From Ovis canadensis (lineage: Eukaryota; Chordata; Mammalia; Artiodactyla; Bovidae), in the NCBI RefSeq assembly GCF_042477335.2, contig NC_091727.1:127999501-128063500 (forward strand): a DNA stretch of 64,000 bases, read 5' to 3'. Positions 34,076-44,246 of this stretch are shown here, one piece after another. Position 1 is the stretch's first letter; each line of letters begins with the position of its first letter. The notes under the pieces are model-generated. The model was not told the DNA's origin. It saw only the letters and a list, made by a program, of their open reading frames with translations, and ran no database searches. The translations under genes were made by a program, and so were the position numbers.

Positions 34076-36000
34076 TTAATGTCTGCCATGTGGTAGTCGT
34101 CATTTAACAAAAGTCATTTTTAGCCACCGATACCTCAGCTCTTACCTTAGGATTCCAGAACAGTTCCCTGAATGAATGGCACTCATGACAAGGAAGATTG
34201 CTAAGGGAAAATGGATAGATTTAAAGGGTGAGGGTATGTGCAGAGTTGAGGGGTGGGAGTTGGGGGTTTCTCTTGGAAGGAAAGGCAGTGAAGGCATTCA
34301 AGGAGAACAGAAGAAGGAGACAAACTTCACCTACTTTGAATTTTGTAGGCCTGCAACCTTTCATATCCTGGACTGGAATCACAACTGATGAATGTTCTGG
34401 CATTTAAAGCCATCCTGGGAAAAGGGTGATATATGATCATTAGAATGGAGAAAGGAAGAACAAAGAACTCAGAGGCAAAATCCGAGGGTATATGAGTCCA
34501 ACTTTGAAAGGTAGAAGAAGGCAGTAAGTAGTCTGTTGAGGACGAATTTATCCAGGGGACTGTTTGTTAATCTCTGGGTCAATGCATTTAGGTCAGCACC
34601 AACTCTGCTACAGGTGGGATCAATTTAAAGGATTAGAAGTGTCTCTAAATCCTAATCCTAGTCTTGGGCTAGGGATGCTGAAGAGTAATTTTAAAAACGG
34701 TTTACTATCCCTCTCAATTATTTACCCCATTAATGGAATTTATCAACAGACTGGAGTCCTTGGCAGGATTATGAATGCATAGAGGATGCACCAAAATGGA
34801 CACACTGAGTAGCCGTGCCAGAGATTTGCCTGTGCAGACAGTAAACTGAAGACATTTGAGCAGTGAATTACATGGTGAGTAGTTGACAGCTCTTGTTTAT
34901 TAGAAAGATTGTAGTGGGGAAACAACACAGCCCACTTGGCAGCTCAGACTTCTGACTGAGATACATCAGTTTTACAGCAATAAGTAGTGGGGGAGAAAAG
35001 AAACAAAATAAAGAATGAAAGAGGAGAAAGAATGAGAGAAAAGGGTTGGAAAAGGAGCTTTCAGGACTCTTTAAATCAAGATTTGGGCTCAAAGGCTCTC
35101 ATCCAAGTTTTCATTTAGTTTCCCTCATGATTCTTTTTTATTTCTTTCCCATGTTGTCTTACACAAGCTGTTAACTTGACTCAGGCTGTAACTGCAAAGA
35201 TCAATCATCCATAGATGTCTTCAGCTTGACAAACTAGGATGAGGAACCATTTTCCTCAGAGCTATTTGTCATAGTCTTTCTTTGTACAGGTTTAAAGAAC
35301 AGTCATTTCCCTTGTGAAATTGGGCTTCCCGTCATATTATGAAAGCTACCAGAAATAAAATGTTGCATCCCTATGCTCTAGTTACTTTCCATGGGAGCCC
35401 GATTCCATGCAGGACTTCAAACCTGTGTTATCTGGGCAATAGCTCCAGAAGAGTTGTGGGTCAGTAGTATTCAACTTTCAAAATTTCATACCTTCAAACT
35501 TTCAGTTATATCCATATTTCCTTTTAACCTGAAGGAAGGCTTCAGCAAGCTGCTTGTGAAGGCGGTGTATTTTACATGAGAGCTTTTTGTTTTTAAACCC
35601 ACTGAAGAAGGCTTAGGGTATCCTCTCTCACCCCTCCCTCCCTCTTCCTTTTTTTCCCTTCCCTCCTACCTTCCTTGTCTTCCTCTCTTTTCTGTCTTCC
35701 CACGTGGTTTTTCAGACTAAGTTTACTTCTGAAAAATTCTGGGATCAGGGATCAAGACTAAATTCTAGAGTAACACAGAACTTTCTGGTCTCCAAGTGAG
35801 TCCTAGAAGAGTTAGAAATACCACCCAAGGCATGAAATAGAGCCCAGGAAGAATGGAGGGACAAATCTTTAGCTTGGAAGTTGTTTAACAAAGGGCAACA
35901 CCTAGACAAATACAAATAGAAAGGTATTTTCTGATACGTGCTTTGAGGAAGGATCCATGTTGTAAATGTGTAAAATTGAAAGATGCTACACAGAAAGAGC
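34076..36000. other. intergenic stretch, no gene recognised
   Basis: Almost 2 kb without a repeat I can name or a supported gene. It contains an almost pure purine run at about 34990-35060 and a pyrimidine run at 35618-35701. Confidence 0.35.
35618..35701. repeat. polypyrimidine tract
   Basis: About 80 bases of C and T with only a few interruptions (CCCCTCCCTCCCTCTTCC then TTTTTTTCCCTTCCCTCC). Confidence 0.75.
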
Positions 36001-36004
36001 AAAA

Positions 36005-38410
36005 TTTTAATTTAAATTTTTATTATAAGAACACTTAACATGAGATCTACTCTCTTAGCAAATTTTTCAGTGCAAAATATATACTGTTAACTTTAGGCAC
36101 TGTGTTGTACAGTAAATCACTAGATCTTTTTCAACTTGATTAACTGAAACTTTATATTCATTGAACAACTCACCATTTCCCTCTCTCCATAGCCCTCAGC
36201 AACGACTATTCTATTCTCTGCTTTAATGCATTTGACTATGTTAGATAGCTCACATAAGTAGAATTATGCAATATTTGTCATGGCTTATTTCACTTAGCAT
36301 AATATCCTCCAGGTTAATCCATGTAATTGCATATGGCAGGATTTCCTTTTTTTTTAAAAGCTTAATAATATTCCATTTTATGTATATGCCACATTTTCTT
36401 TTCTATTTATCCATTGATGTACATTTAGGTTGTTTCTGTATCTTGGCTCTTGTGAATAATGCTGAAACAAACATGGGAGTTCAGATATCTCTTTGAGAAC
36501 CTAGTTTCAATTCGTTAGATATATATCCAGAAGGTGGACTACTAGATTATACTGTAGATCTTTTTTTTAATGTTTTGAGGAATGTCCATACTGTCTTCCA
36601 CAGCTGCTACACCATTTTACATTCCCACCAACAGTATGCAAGGATTCCAATTTCTCTGCTTGCTTATCAACATTTGATATCACTTTTTTAAAAATAATAG
36701 CCATCTTGACAAGTGTGAGGGGTATCTCATTAAGGTTTTGAGTTGCATTTCCCTGATGATTAGTAATACTGAGCACCTCTTCATCTACCATCTGTCTATA
36801 TTCATAGACAGCATTTGTATGTCTTATTCAGAGAAACATCTATTAATGCCCCTTGCCCATTTTTAAATCACATTATTATTATTTGCTGTTGAGGTGTAGG
36901 AGTTCCTTATATATTTTGAATATAAATCACTTATCAGATTTAGAATTCGCAAATATTTTCTGCCACTCTGTAGGTTGCCTTTTCATCCTGTTGATTATTT
37001 CCTTTGCTGTGCAGAGCTTTTCGTTTGATGTAGTCCTACTTTTCTGTTTTTGCTTTTGTTTACTGTGCTGTTGGCATCAAATCCAAGAAGTCATTGCCAA
37101 GACTAATGCCAGGAAGATTTCTGCTTGTTTTCTTCTAGGAGTTTAATAGTTCTAGCTCTTACATATTTAGATTTTTGATCCATTCAACTTAATTTTTGTA
37201 TATAGTGTAAAGTAAGAGTCCAACTCATCCCTTTTCAGTTTTCCCATTATCATTTGTTGAAAAAATTGTCCTTTCCTCACAGGACAGTGAGGACAGTGTA
37301 TTCTTGGCTCCCTTACTAAAGATCAGTTGACTCTATATGCATGGGTTTATTTCTATGTTCTCTATTCTGCTCCATTGATCTATGTGTCTGTCATTACGCC
37401 AATACCACACTGTTTTGATTACTGTAGCTTTGTAATGTATTTTGATATCAGGATTTGATATCAAATCCTTCCAGCTTTATCAGGATTGCTTTGGCTATTC
37501 AGATTTTTTGTGGTTCAATATGAATTTTAGGATTATTTTTCTGTTTCTATAAAAAATATTGGAATTTTGATGGGAATAATACTGAATCTATAGATTGCTT
37601 TGTGTAGTAAGGACATCTTTAGAATGTTAATTCTTCCAATCCATTTTTTGGGATATCTTTCCATTTATTTGAGAGTATTCCTTAATTTCTTTCATCATTG
37701 TCTTATAATTTTCAGTGTGAAAGTCTTTCACCTCCTTTGCCAAATTTGTTCCTAAGTAGTTTATTATTTTTGATGCTATTGTAAATAGGATTGCATTTTA
37801 AATTTACTTTTTTGTATAGTTCATTGTTAGTATATAGAAATGTGACTAATTTTTGTATGTTGATTTTATTCCTGCAACTTTTTTGAGTTCACTTTTAAGT
37901 TCTAATAGGTGGGGTTTTTGTTTATTTTGAGTCATTAGGGTTTTCTGTGTATAAGGTCAAGTAACCTAGGAACTGGGATAACTTTACTTCTTCATTTCCA
38001 ATTTTGATGTCTTTTATTTCTTTTTCTTGCCTAATTGCTCTGGCTAGGACTTCCAGTACTAAGTTGAATAGGAGTGGTAAGAAAGGGCATCCCTGTCCTG
38101 TTTATGATCTAGAGGAAAAGCTTTTAGTTTTTTACCCTTGAGTATGATGTGAACTGTGAGCTTATTATATACGGCCTTTATTGTTTCGAGGTACCTTCCT
38201 TCTCTACCTATTTTGTTGAGAGTTTTTATCATGAAAGGGTGTTGAATTTTGCCTAATGCTTTTTCTGCTTTTATTGAGATGATAATGTGATTTTAATCCT
38301 TCATTTTGTTCATGCAGTATCATATTTATTGATTTATGAATTTCAACCATCCTTACACCCCAGGGATAAATCCAATTTGATCATGATATATAAATCTTTA
38401 AAGTACTTTT
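36005..38410 (-). mobile_element. old L1 (L1M type), antisense, 2.4 kb
   Basis: From a 3' UTR (AACACTTAACATGAGATCTA) at the left through ORF2 text in reverse, including CCACCAACAGTATGCAAGG, CTCCATTGATCTATGTGTCT and TTGCCTAATGCTTTTTCTGC. It has many stops and indels. Confidence 0.88.
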
Positions 38411-38945
38411 GAAAAACAAACTTTTTAGAACTTGGAATGGGTAAGCAGTCTGCTTAGGTGGAATGACCTGATTTATAACTTAAAAATGCCAACCTTATAA
38501 CTAGAATAGACAGCTAATCACTTTGATCTGAGAAGTGCCAAAACTCCCTTTATTTTTCTATTCAAATAGTGGCCCATCCCCCTTTGCCTACCTGCTACTG
38601 ATGCTTGAAATTGAAATGATAATATTATAGATTAATTCCTTTGTCATAAACTTCTCCCCACCCCATGTTTAAAAACAAACACCATTTGTTGGGGAGGAGA
38701 AAGGGAAAGTTATCAAATATTATTTTACATATCAGTGAAAAATCACTTAAAGAGTTTCTTTCTGTAGAGTTGCTTTTCCTCTCCATTAATAGAGGAAGCA
38801 AAGAAAAGTTCAACTGGAAGTTTGAACACAAACTTTGCTTACTGGATAATTTGCCAAAGGTCGTTCCTAACCAAGGTCTAAAATAGAGCCTTTTCAAGAA
38901 CATGGTAATATAAGACATTTTACTTGTACTCCATGTCTCCTCTTC
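38411..38945. other. intergenic stretch, no gene recognised
   Basis: Overlapping 73- and 97-residue frames on opposite strands (38625-38918) are antisense pairs without a known domain. Nothing else recognised. Confidence 0.3.
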
Positions 38946-38947
38946 AC

Positions 38948-39060
38948 TATTTTATTCAACAAATATTTACTGAATACCTATAATGTTTCAGGCTGGGCAC
39001 AGCCCTGGAGATACCATAGTGAGCAAAAACAAGCAGGGAACTTACAAATTTGACTTTACA
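38948..39060 (-). repeat. L2 LINE 3' end, antisense
   Basis: TTTATTCAACAAATATTTAC, then CAGCCCTGGAGATACCATAG and a GCAGGGAACTTACA end. Confidence 0.7.
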
Positions 39061-39183
39061 TAGAACCATGTTGATGGACATTATTGCCCCTTTCCTCCTG
39101 ATGTGTGTATAGTTTCTTTTCCTGGTAAAATTTCTTGTCCAAGCCTTATATACTCCCACTTTTTTTTCTTGTAGCTACAGGCC

Positions 39184-39408
39184 TGGCTTGCCAGGTGGCA
39201 CAGTGGCATAGAATCCTCCTGCTGATGCAGGAGACACAAGAGACATGGATTCAATCCCTGGGTTGGATAGATCCCCTGGAGGAGAAAATGACAAACCTTC
39301 TCCACTATTCTTGCCTGGAAAAGTCCATGGACAAAGGAGCCTGGCAGGCTACAGTCCATTAGGTCACAAAGAGTCAGACACTACTGAGCCACGGAGCACT
39401 CACACACG
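39184..39408 (+). mobile_element. Bov-tA SINE, sense
   Basis: GGCTTGCCAGGTGGCACAGT head, GGATTCAATCCCTGGGTTGG B-box region, body to GTCAGACACTACTGAGCCAC. Several mutations in the head. Confidence 0.88.
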
Positions 39409-39880
39409 CCTAGGACAAACCAGATTCTCAATGTATCCTTCCTCATAATGATGATATGATAGTGAATGGTTCTAGGAGTCCAGATTTTCAGTGTGGCATA
39501 ACTCCAGCAAGGGTGGGGGGAACTTCACATTGTAAGTACTTGATAGAGGATTCTAGACCAAAATTTAAAATGATCAGGAACTGGATCTGCCAGACAGAAG
39601 CAAGTGCTAAACACTTCAGCAAAATCTAATTAGAGCAGCAAAGCCTAGGGAATGTTGAATGAATTCAGAAAGCAGTTTGATAGTGCAGAGGTTTAGAAAA
39701 CCTCTTCCAAGTACTGCTTGGAAGAAGTACAGAATCCCAGGATCAATGTAGGTCAGAGAAGAAAAGGACTTGAAGATCCTCTAGTTCAACTGAAGGAGTA
39801 AAAGAGAAACCTAGAAGGGGTAATGATATCTTCAGTGTCATATGGTGAGTCAGTGGCAGTCCTGGGTTAAGGATCCACGT
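39409..39880. other. intergenic stretch, no named repeat
   Basis: No gene. The part from about 39730 (GATCCTCTAGTTCAACTGAA) looks like an old mammal-wide interspersed repeat, but I cannot name the family with confidence. Confidence 0.35.
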
Positions 39881-39884
39881 CTTC

Positions 39885-40085
39885 CAATTCCTAATGCAGT
39901 CCTCTTCCCAAACAGCAAGGAAGAACTAGTATTTACTGAAGGACAGCTGCATGCTCAACATTCTATCTTATTTAATCCCTTACCTCAAAGGCATTAAATT
40001 TACCTCTTATTTTGTAGATGAGGCAGTTAAGAAGCAGAACTAATGTGCCAAAGGTCATACTCCCAAGACTTCCACTCTCAAAGAC
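39885..40085 (-). repeat. MIR SINE, antisense
   Basis: AGTATTTACTGAAGGACAGC, then TATTTAATCCCTTACCTCAA and TTTTGTAGATGAGGCAGTTA. Confidence 0.7.
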
Positions 40086-40394
40086 TAGTATTAGCTTCAT
40101 ATAGAGTACAATGTGATTGGAGACCCATTCCCCCAGTTGTGCAATACTGCACCCTGAGTGAGGGGTCCCCAGGTTTGGCTGGAACACCGGTGGCAAATTT
40201 CTTCTGGTTGGATGATAAATTTCTGTTCATCCCTCCCAGTTTACTCCATCCGTCCCTCTCATTACATAATTTATTATTTCAAGGGGAACAAGAGATTAAA
40301 AAAAAAAAACCACCAATGAATCATTCAAGTTCAATCTGGGTAGCACAGAAGGTACAGTAAGTATGGTCTCAGTGATTTCATAAATTAGAGGCTG
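40086..40394. other. intergenic stretch, no gene recognised
   Basis: No repeat family or supported gene identified. Confidence 0.3.
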
Positions 40395-40448
40395 TTGGCA
40401 GGTAGTGCTTGATCAACTGGGGTACAAATCCCCATCTTGCTACTATGT

Positions 40449-40539
40449 GCTCTTAGGAAAGTTACCCTTTCTGAGCCTTAGTTTCATCATCTGAGCTCTT
40501 AGGAAAGTTACCCTTTCTGAGCCTTAGTTTCATCATCTG
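40449..40539. repeat. 46-bp tandem duplication
   Basis: The unit starting GCTCTTAGGAAAGTTACCCT occurs at 40449-40494 and again at 40495-40539. The two copies are identical over the 45 bp shared. Confidence 0.95.
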
Positions 40540-40540
40540 T

Positions 40541-40662
40541 CAGTTCAGTTCAGTTGCTCAGTCATGTCTGATTCTTTGTGACCCCATGAATCGCAGCACA
40601 CCAGGCCTCCCTGTCCATCATCAACTCCCGGAGTTCACTCAGATTCACGTCCTTCGAGTCGG
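40541..40662 (-). mobile_element. short BovB 3' end, antisense, with 8-bp target duplication
   Basis: A 122-bp 5'-truncated BovB terminus (repeated CAGTT at the left, CCAGGCCTCCCTGTCCATCA, ending near TTCGAGTCGG). Flanked by TCATCTGT at 40533-40540 and 40663-40670. Confidence 0.85.
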
Positions 40663-40687
40663 TCATCTGTAAATGAGGGTAATAACC

Positions 40688-40996
40688 AGTCCATTCTGAA
40701 GGAGATCAACCCTGGCATTTCTTTGGAAGGAATGATGCTAAAGCTGAAAGTCCAGTACTTTGGCCACCTCATGAGAAGAGTTGACTCATTGGAAAAGACT
40801 CTGATGCTGGGAGGGATTGGGGGCAGGAGCAGAAGGGGACAACAGAGGATGAGATGGCTGGATGGCATCACCGACTCGATGGACGTGAGTCTGAGTGAAC
40901 TCCGGGAGTTGGTGATGGACAGGGAGGCCTGGCGTGCTGTGATTCATGGGGTCGCAAAGAGTCGGACACGACTGAGCGACTGAACTGAACTGAACC
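40688..40996 (+). mobile_element. short BovB 3' end, sense
   Basis: CAGTCCATTCTGAAGGAGAT through GAAAAGACTCTGATGCTGGG to a CTGAACTGAACTGAAC tail, about 310 bp. The last 140 bp is complementary to the fragment at 40541-40662. Confidence 0.9.
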
Positions 40997-41140
40997 TCAA
41001 AAGGTTGTGATGAGTTGATTTTATTTTTTGTTTGTTTTTACTTAGTTATCACTATCGTAATTTTATTTTTCATTGAAGAATAGTTTATTTACAATGCTGT
41101 ACCAATGTTTGTTGTACAGCAAAGTGATTCAGTTGTATAT

Positions 41141-41367
41141 ATATATACATTCTTTTTTATATTCTTTTCCAGTATGGTTTATCACAGGGTATTAAATATA
41201 GTACCATGTGCTATAGTACCATGTGCTATAGTATACATACATATATACATACATATGTATAGTATACATACATACATATAGTATACATACATATATACAT
41301 TCTTTTTTATATTCTTTTCCAGTATGGTTTATCACAGGATATTAAGTATAGTACCATGTGCTATAGT
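41141..41367. repeat. direct repeat of about 77 bp, period 150 bp
   Basis: ATATATACATTCTTTTTTAT and the following text to GTACCATGTGCTATAGTA occur at 41141-41217 and 41291-41367 with two visible differences. A (CATA)n-type spacer lies between them. Confidence 0.9.
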
Positions 41368-41615
41368 AGGACCTTATTGCCTGTCCATCCTATATAAAAT
41401 AGTTTAAATCTGCTAACCCCAAACTCCCAGTCCTTTCCTCCCCACCCACCCTCTTGGCAACCACAAGTCTGTTCTCTATGTCTGTGAGTCTGTGTCTGTT
41501 TTTTCGATAGGTTCATTTTTGCATACTTTAGAGTCCACATATAAGTGATACCATATGGTGTTTGTCTTTCTTTCTGACTTTCTTTTCTTAGTACGATCAT
41601 CTCTAGTTGTTCCCA

Positions 41616-41749
41616 CGCGTGAGTGCTTAGTCACTCAATTGTATCTGGCTCTTTTGTGATTCCATGGACGATATATAACCCACCAGGCTCCTCTGTCTAT
41701 GGGATTTCCCAGGCAAGAATACTGGAGTGGGTTCCATTTCCTCCTCCAG
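41616..41749 (-). mobile_element. Bov-tA fragment, antisense, with imperfect target duplication
   Basis: GTGCTTAGTCACTCAATTGT to GGAGTGGGTTCCATTTCCTC, without the tRNA head. Flanked by CTAGTTGTTCCCA at 41603-41615 and CTAGTTGCACCCA at 41750-41762, splitting the L1. Confidence 0.88.
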
Positions 41750-41817
41750 CTAGTTGCACCCATGTTGCTGCAAATGAAATTATTTCATTCTTTTTTATGG
41801 CTGAGTAGTATTCCATT

Positions 41818-41872
41818 ACATATATGTATACACACACATATATGTGTATGTATATATATCACACACACACTA
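41818..41872. repeat. TA/CA microsatellite
   Basis: Alternating TATATGTATA and CACACACA units, derived from the L1 3' UTR. Confidence 0.8.
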
Positions 41873-41925
41873 CATCTTCTTTATCCATTAATCTGTTGAT
41901 GGATATTGAGTTTTAAAAATAAGGT

Positions 41926-43034
41926 AATACATGCAGAATTTAGCCCAGTGTTTGATACATAGCAAGAACTCAGTAAGTCTTAGCCTTTTATCTCCTAGTG
42001 CTATTTTCTGATTTAAATGTACAACTTCTGGGAGATAACCCATCAAACTAGGTATGTTTGGGGAAGAAGAGGCAGTTAATTGGCCTCCTGGCTCTGCTGC
42101 TGTCAACAGAGCTCTGCTCCCCATATAGAATGGCCTTCATTCTGCGGAATCCTAGTGGTTGAAAGAGCGAGGTTCCTAAAAAGACAGATCATACAGCTCA
42201 GTGTCGTTGTCCCAGTACAAAAATAGGGACCTCTCCCATGCTACTCCAGAGAAGGGTCTGCTCCTAGACTGACCTGGCTCCCAAGTTTTGTCATGCCAAA
42301 TAAGGGAGCAGGGCCAGGGGAGGATGGAGAGAGAAGTATGTGGCTGCTGACTAGAGCTCACTTTGTAGTGCTAGACTGAGAGCTCTTTGGAGGCTAAGTC
42401 CCCATCTCAACATCTTGTCCATCATAAATCTCACCCAGATGCTTTCACCAGAGCACACAGAATGCATCTATTTCAGGGGAAGAAGGTTGCACTAGATCAC
42501 TTTTGAAAGTCTAGGAATAAATTTGATGTCTTTATGCATATAAGCAGTGCAGAACTACCTTTCTACCACCTCCAAAGCAAAGTTGGAAGTTTCCCCCTCA
42601 AACCTACATACCCCCAGTTCATGCTGTTTTTTGAGCTGTCTCCTAAACTGTCATTCTTGACTGTCCTTTTGATGAGCTTTCACCTGCTCACTGATGATGG
42701 AGCATACTATTGTGATAGGTCTGTAAGATCCAGCAGATGTTCCTCTGGCTGGTTTCTTGAACAGTCAAATTTTCTCATAAAATGAGGGATGAAAGTCAAG
42801 ATGATAACCAACAGACCTAGCACAGGCAGAATTGTTGCTGGCAATAAGCAACCAGTTGTGTTTGCCCAGTTCATACCAGTGCTGATTATTAGCCATGAAA
42901 AGTGTCATACCATTATTTTGATCTTTGTTTGGAATTAATAATTCACTAAGGATTTTCCTCATTAATGTCACTCCCAAGCAAGTAATTCTTTTTCTTTTTA
43001 TATCCAGTGAGGCTATTCTTGACCTTAGACCAAA
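41926..43034. other. intergenic stretch, mostly unassigned
   Basis: No gene. A block at 42111-42231 has a diverged relative at 43142-43266 (see findings). The rest is unassigned. Confidence 0.35.
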
Positions 43035-43110
43035 TTTAATGTTTTATTAATTGATTTCACAAACATTTATCTGGTATCTACTATGCTTTGGCTAGGTATT
43101 AAGCAGACGG
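43035..43110 (-). repeat. L2-like 3' end, antisense
   Basis: ATTTCACAAACATTTATCTG then TCTACTATGCTTTGGCTAGG, a diverged L2 complement. Confidence 0.5.
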
Positions 43111-43266
43111 AGAAGATCGCTAGGAAATCCCATTACAGAGGGCTCTGCTCCCCATAGAAAGTTGCCCTCATTGCCCACCCCTTATAGTTGAAAGTGTGAG
43201 GTCTTGAAATACAGAGATATCAAACAGTTCAGTATCCTTGTCACAACATAGACCAGAAATAGGGAC

Positions 43267-43668
43267 TGTTTATAAATCAAAGGAACACCTTTCCTCATGG
43301 GTGTAAGTATGAGGCACAGGTAGAAAAAAATGAACTCAACCTGAGGGTGTTAACTAAGGCTGAACAGAGTGGTGAACACTGCATTTGCGTTTTGCTGGTA
43401 GAAGGTTCATCAGGAGAATCTGAAAGTGGAGTATGGGAAGAAGGAGGAGGACATTCTAGGCAGAAGAAATGGCATTTTCCAAATCCTATGCTTGACAAAC
43501 TATGTGATACAAGTCTGTAGAACTGTAAAAAATTTACTATAGCATCAGATGAGAACAGGGAGATGGGGTGTAGAGAAAAACAAGGGTCAAATGGAGAAAG
43601 GCTTTGCATGCATTGTGTTGAAAGAGTTCACCACATTTACTGACTCCACTTCATTAATTCCCATTCAG
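43267..43668. other. intergenic stretch, possibly old L2
   Basis: GGCATTTTCCAAATCCTATG and GAGAAAGGCTTTGCATGCAT are loosely L2-like. No gene. The 104-residue minus-strand frame at 43295-43609 has no known domain. Confidence 0.3.
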
Positions 43669-43910
43669 TGGGACTTCCCTGGTGGTCCAGTGGCTAAGAC
43701 TCCAAAGCTCCCAATGCAGGGTGCCCAGGTTTGATCCCTGGTCAAGAAACTGGATTGCATATGCCACAACTAAAAAGGTCCCATGTGCTGCAACTGAAAG
43801 ATTCCACATGCCTTAATGAAGATCAACGATCCCTGGGGCCAATGCTAAGGCCTGGAGCAGCCAAATAAATAAAAATAAATAAATAATTTAAAATACATTA
43901 TAAAAATTTT
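43669..43910 (+). mobile_element. CHR-2 SINE, sense, near full length
   Basis: GTGGGACTTCCCTGGTGGTC, CCAGTGGCTAAGACTCC, then GGTTTGATCCCTGGTCAAGA (B-box) and an (AAAT)n tail to about 43905. Confidence 0.92.
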
Positions 43911-44246
43911 CCCATTCATTTTTGACTCATTGTGGGTCCTTCCACTTGCAGCCTTACTCTCTGAATCCAAATCTAATAGACAGATACCTTTCTAGCTTAC
44001 CTGACTTCTCAACAGAATGTGAGATGTGATAAACACTTTTCATCCTGAAAGTGTCATCTTCCTTGGATTGTAAGACACCACTAGCTCCTGGACTTTGCTG
44101 TTTCTCCATACTGTTCGTTGAAGTTTTCATTATGCCCTCCCTTTTCTCTGTCTGAACTTTGTGTTGTGGGTTCTCAGGGCTTTGTCCTCTGACTTCTTAC
44201 TTTACTCTGCAACTCTCTTTTGTTGATCTTATACACTGCCATGTCT

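Larger units (their letters stand above)
40395..41030 (+). repeat. MIR SINE, sense, broken by two BovB-derived insertions
   Basis: MIR pieces at about 40395-40540 (with a 46-bp internal duplication), 40663-40687 (TCATCTGTAAATGAGGGTAA) and from 40997 (CTCAAAAGGTTGTGATGA) join into one sense MIR. Confidence 0.75.
41030..41925 (-). mobile_element. ruminant or cetartiodactyl L1 3' end, antisense
   Basis: TTTATTTTTCATTGAAGAAT, TTGTTGTACAGCAAAGTGAT, TATGGTTTATCACAGG and CATATAAGTGATACCATATG: the reverse complement of an L1 3' UTR. It holds an internal 150-bp-period duplication and a Bov-tA fragment. Confidence 0.8.

Noticed and set aside
41139-41367. direct repeats here and at 40449 as a CRISPR-like array
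   Set aside because: Only two units each, in mammalian L1 and MIR sequence, with no spacers or associated genes.
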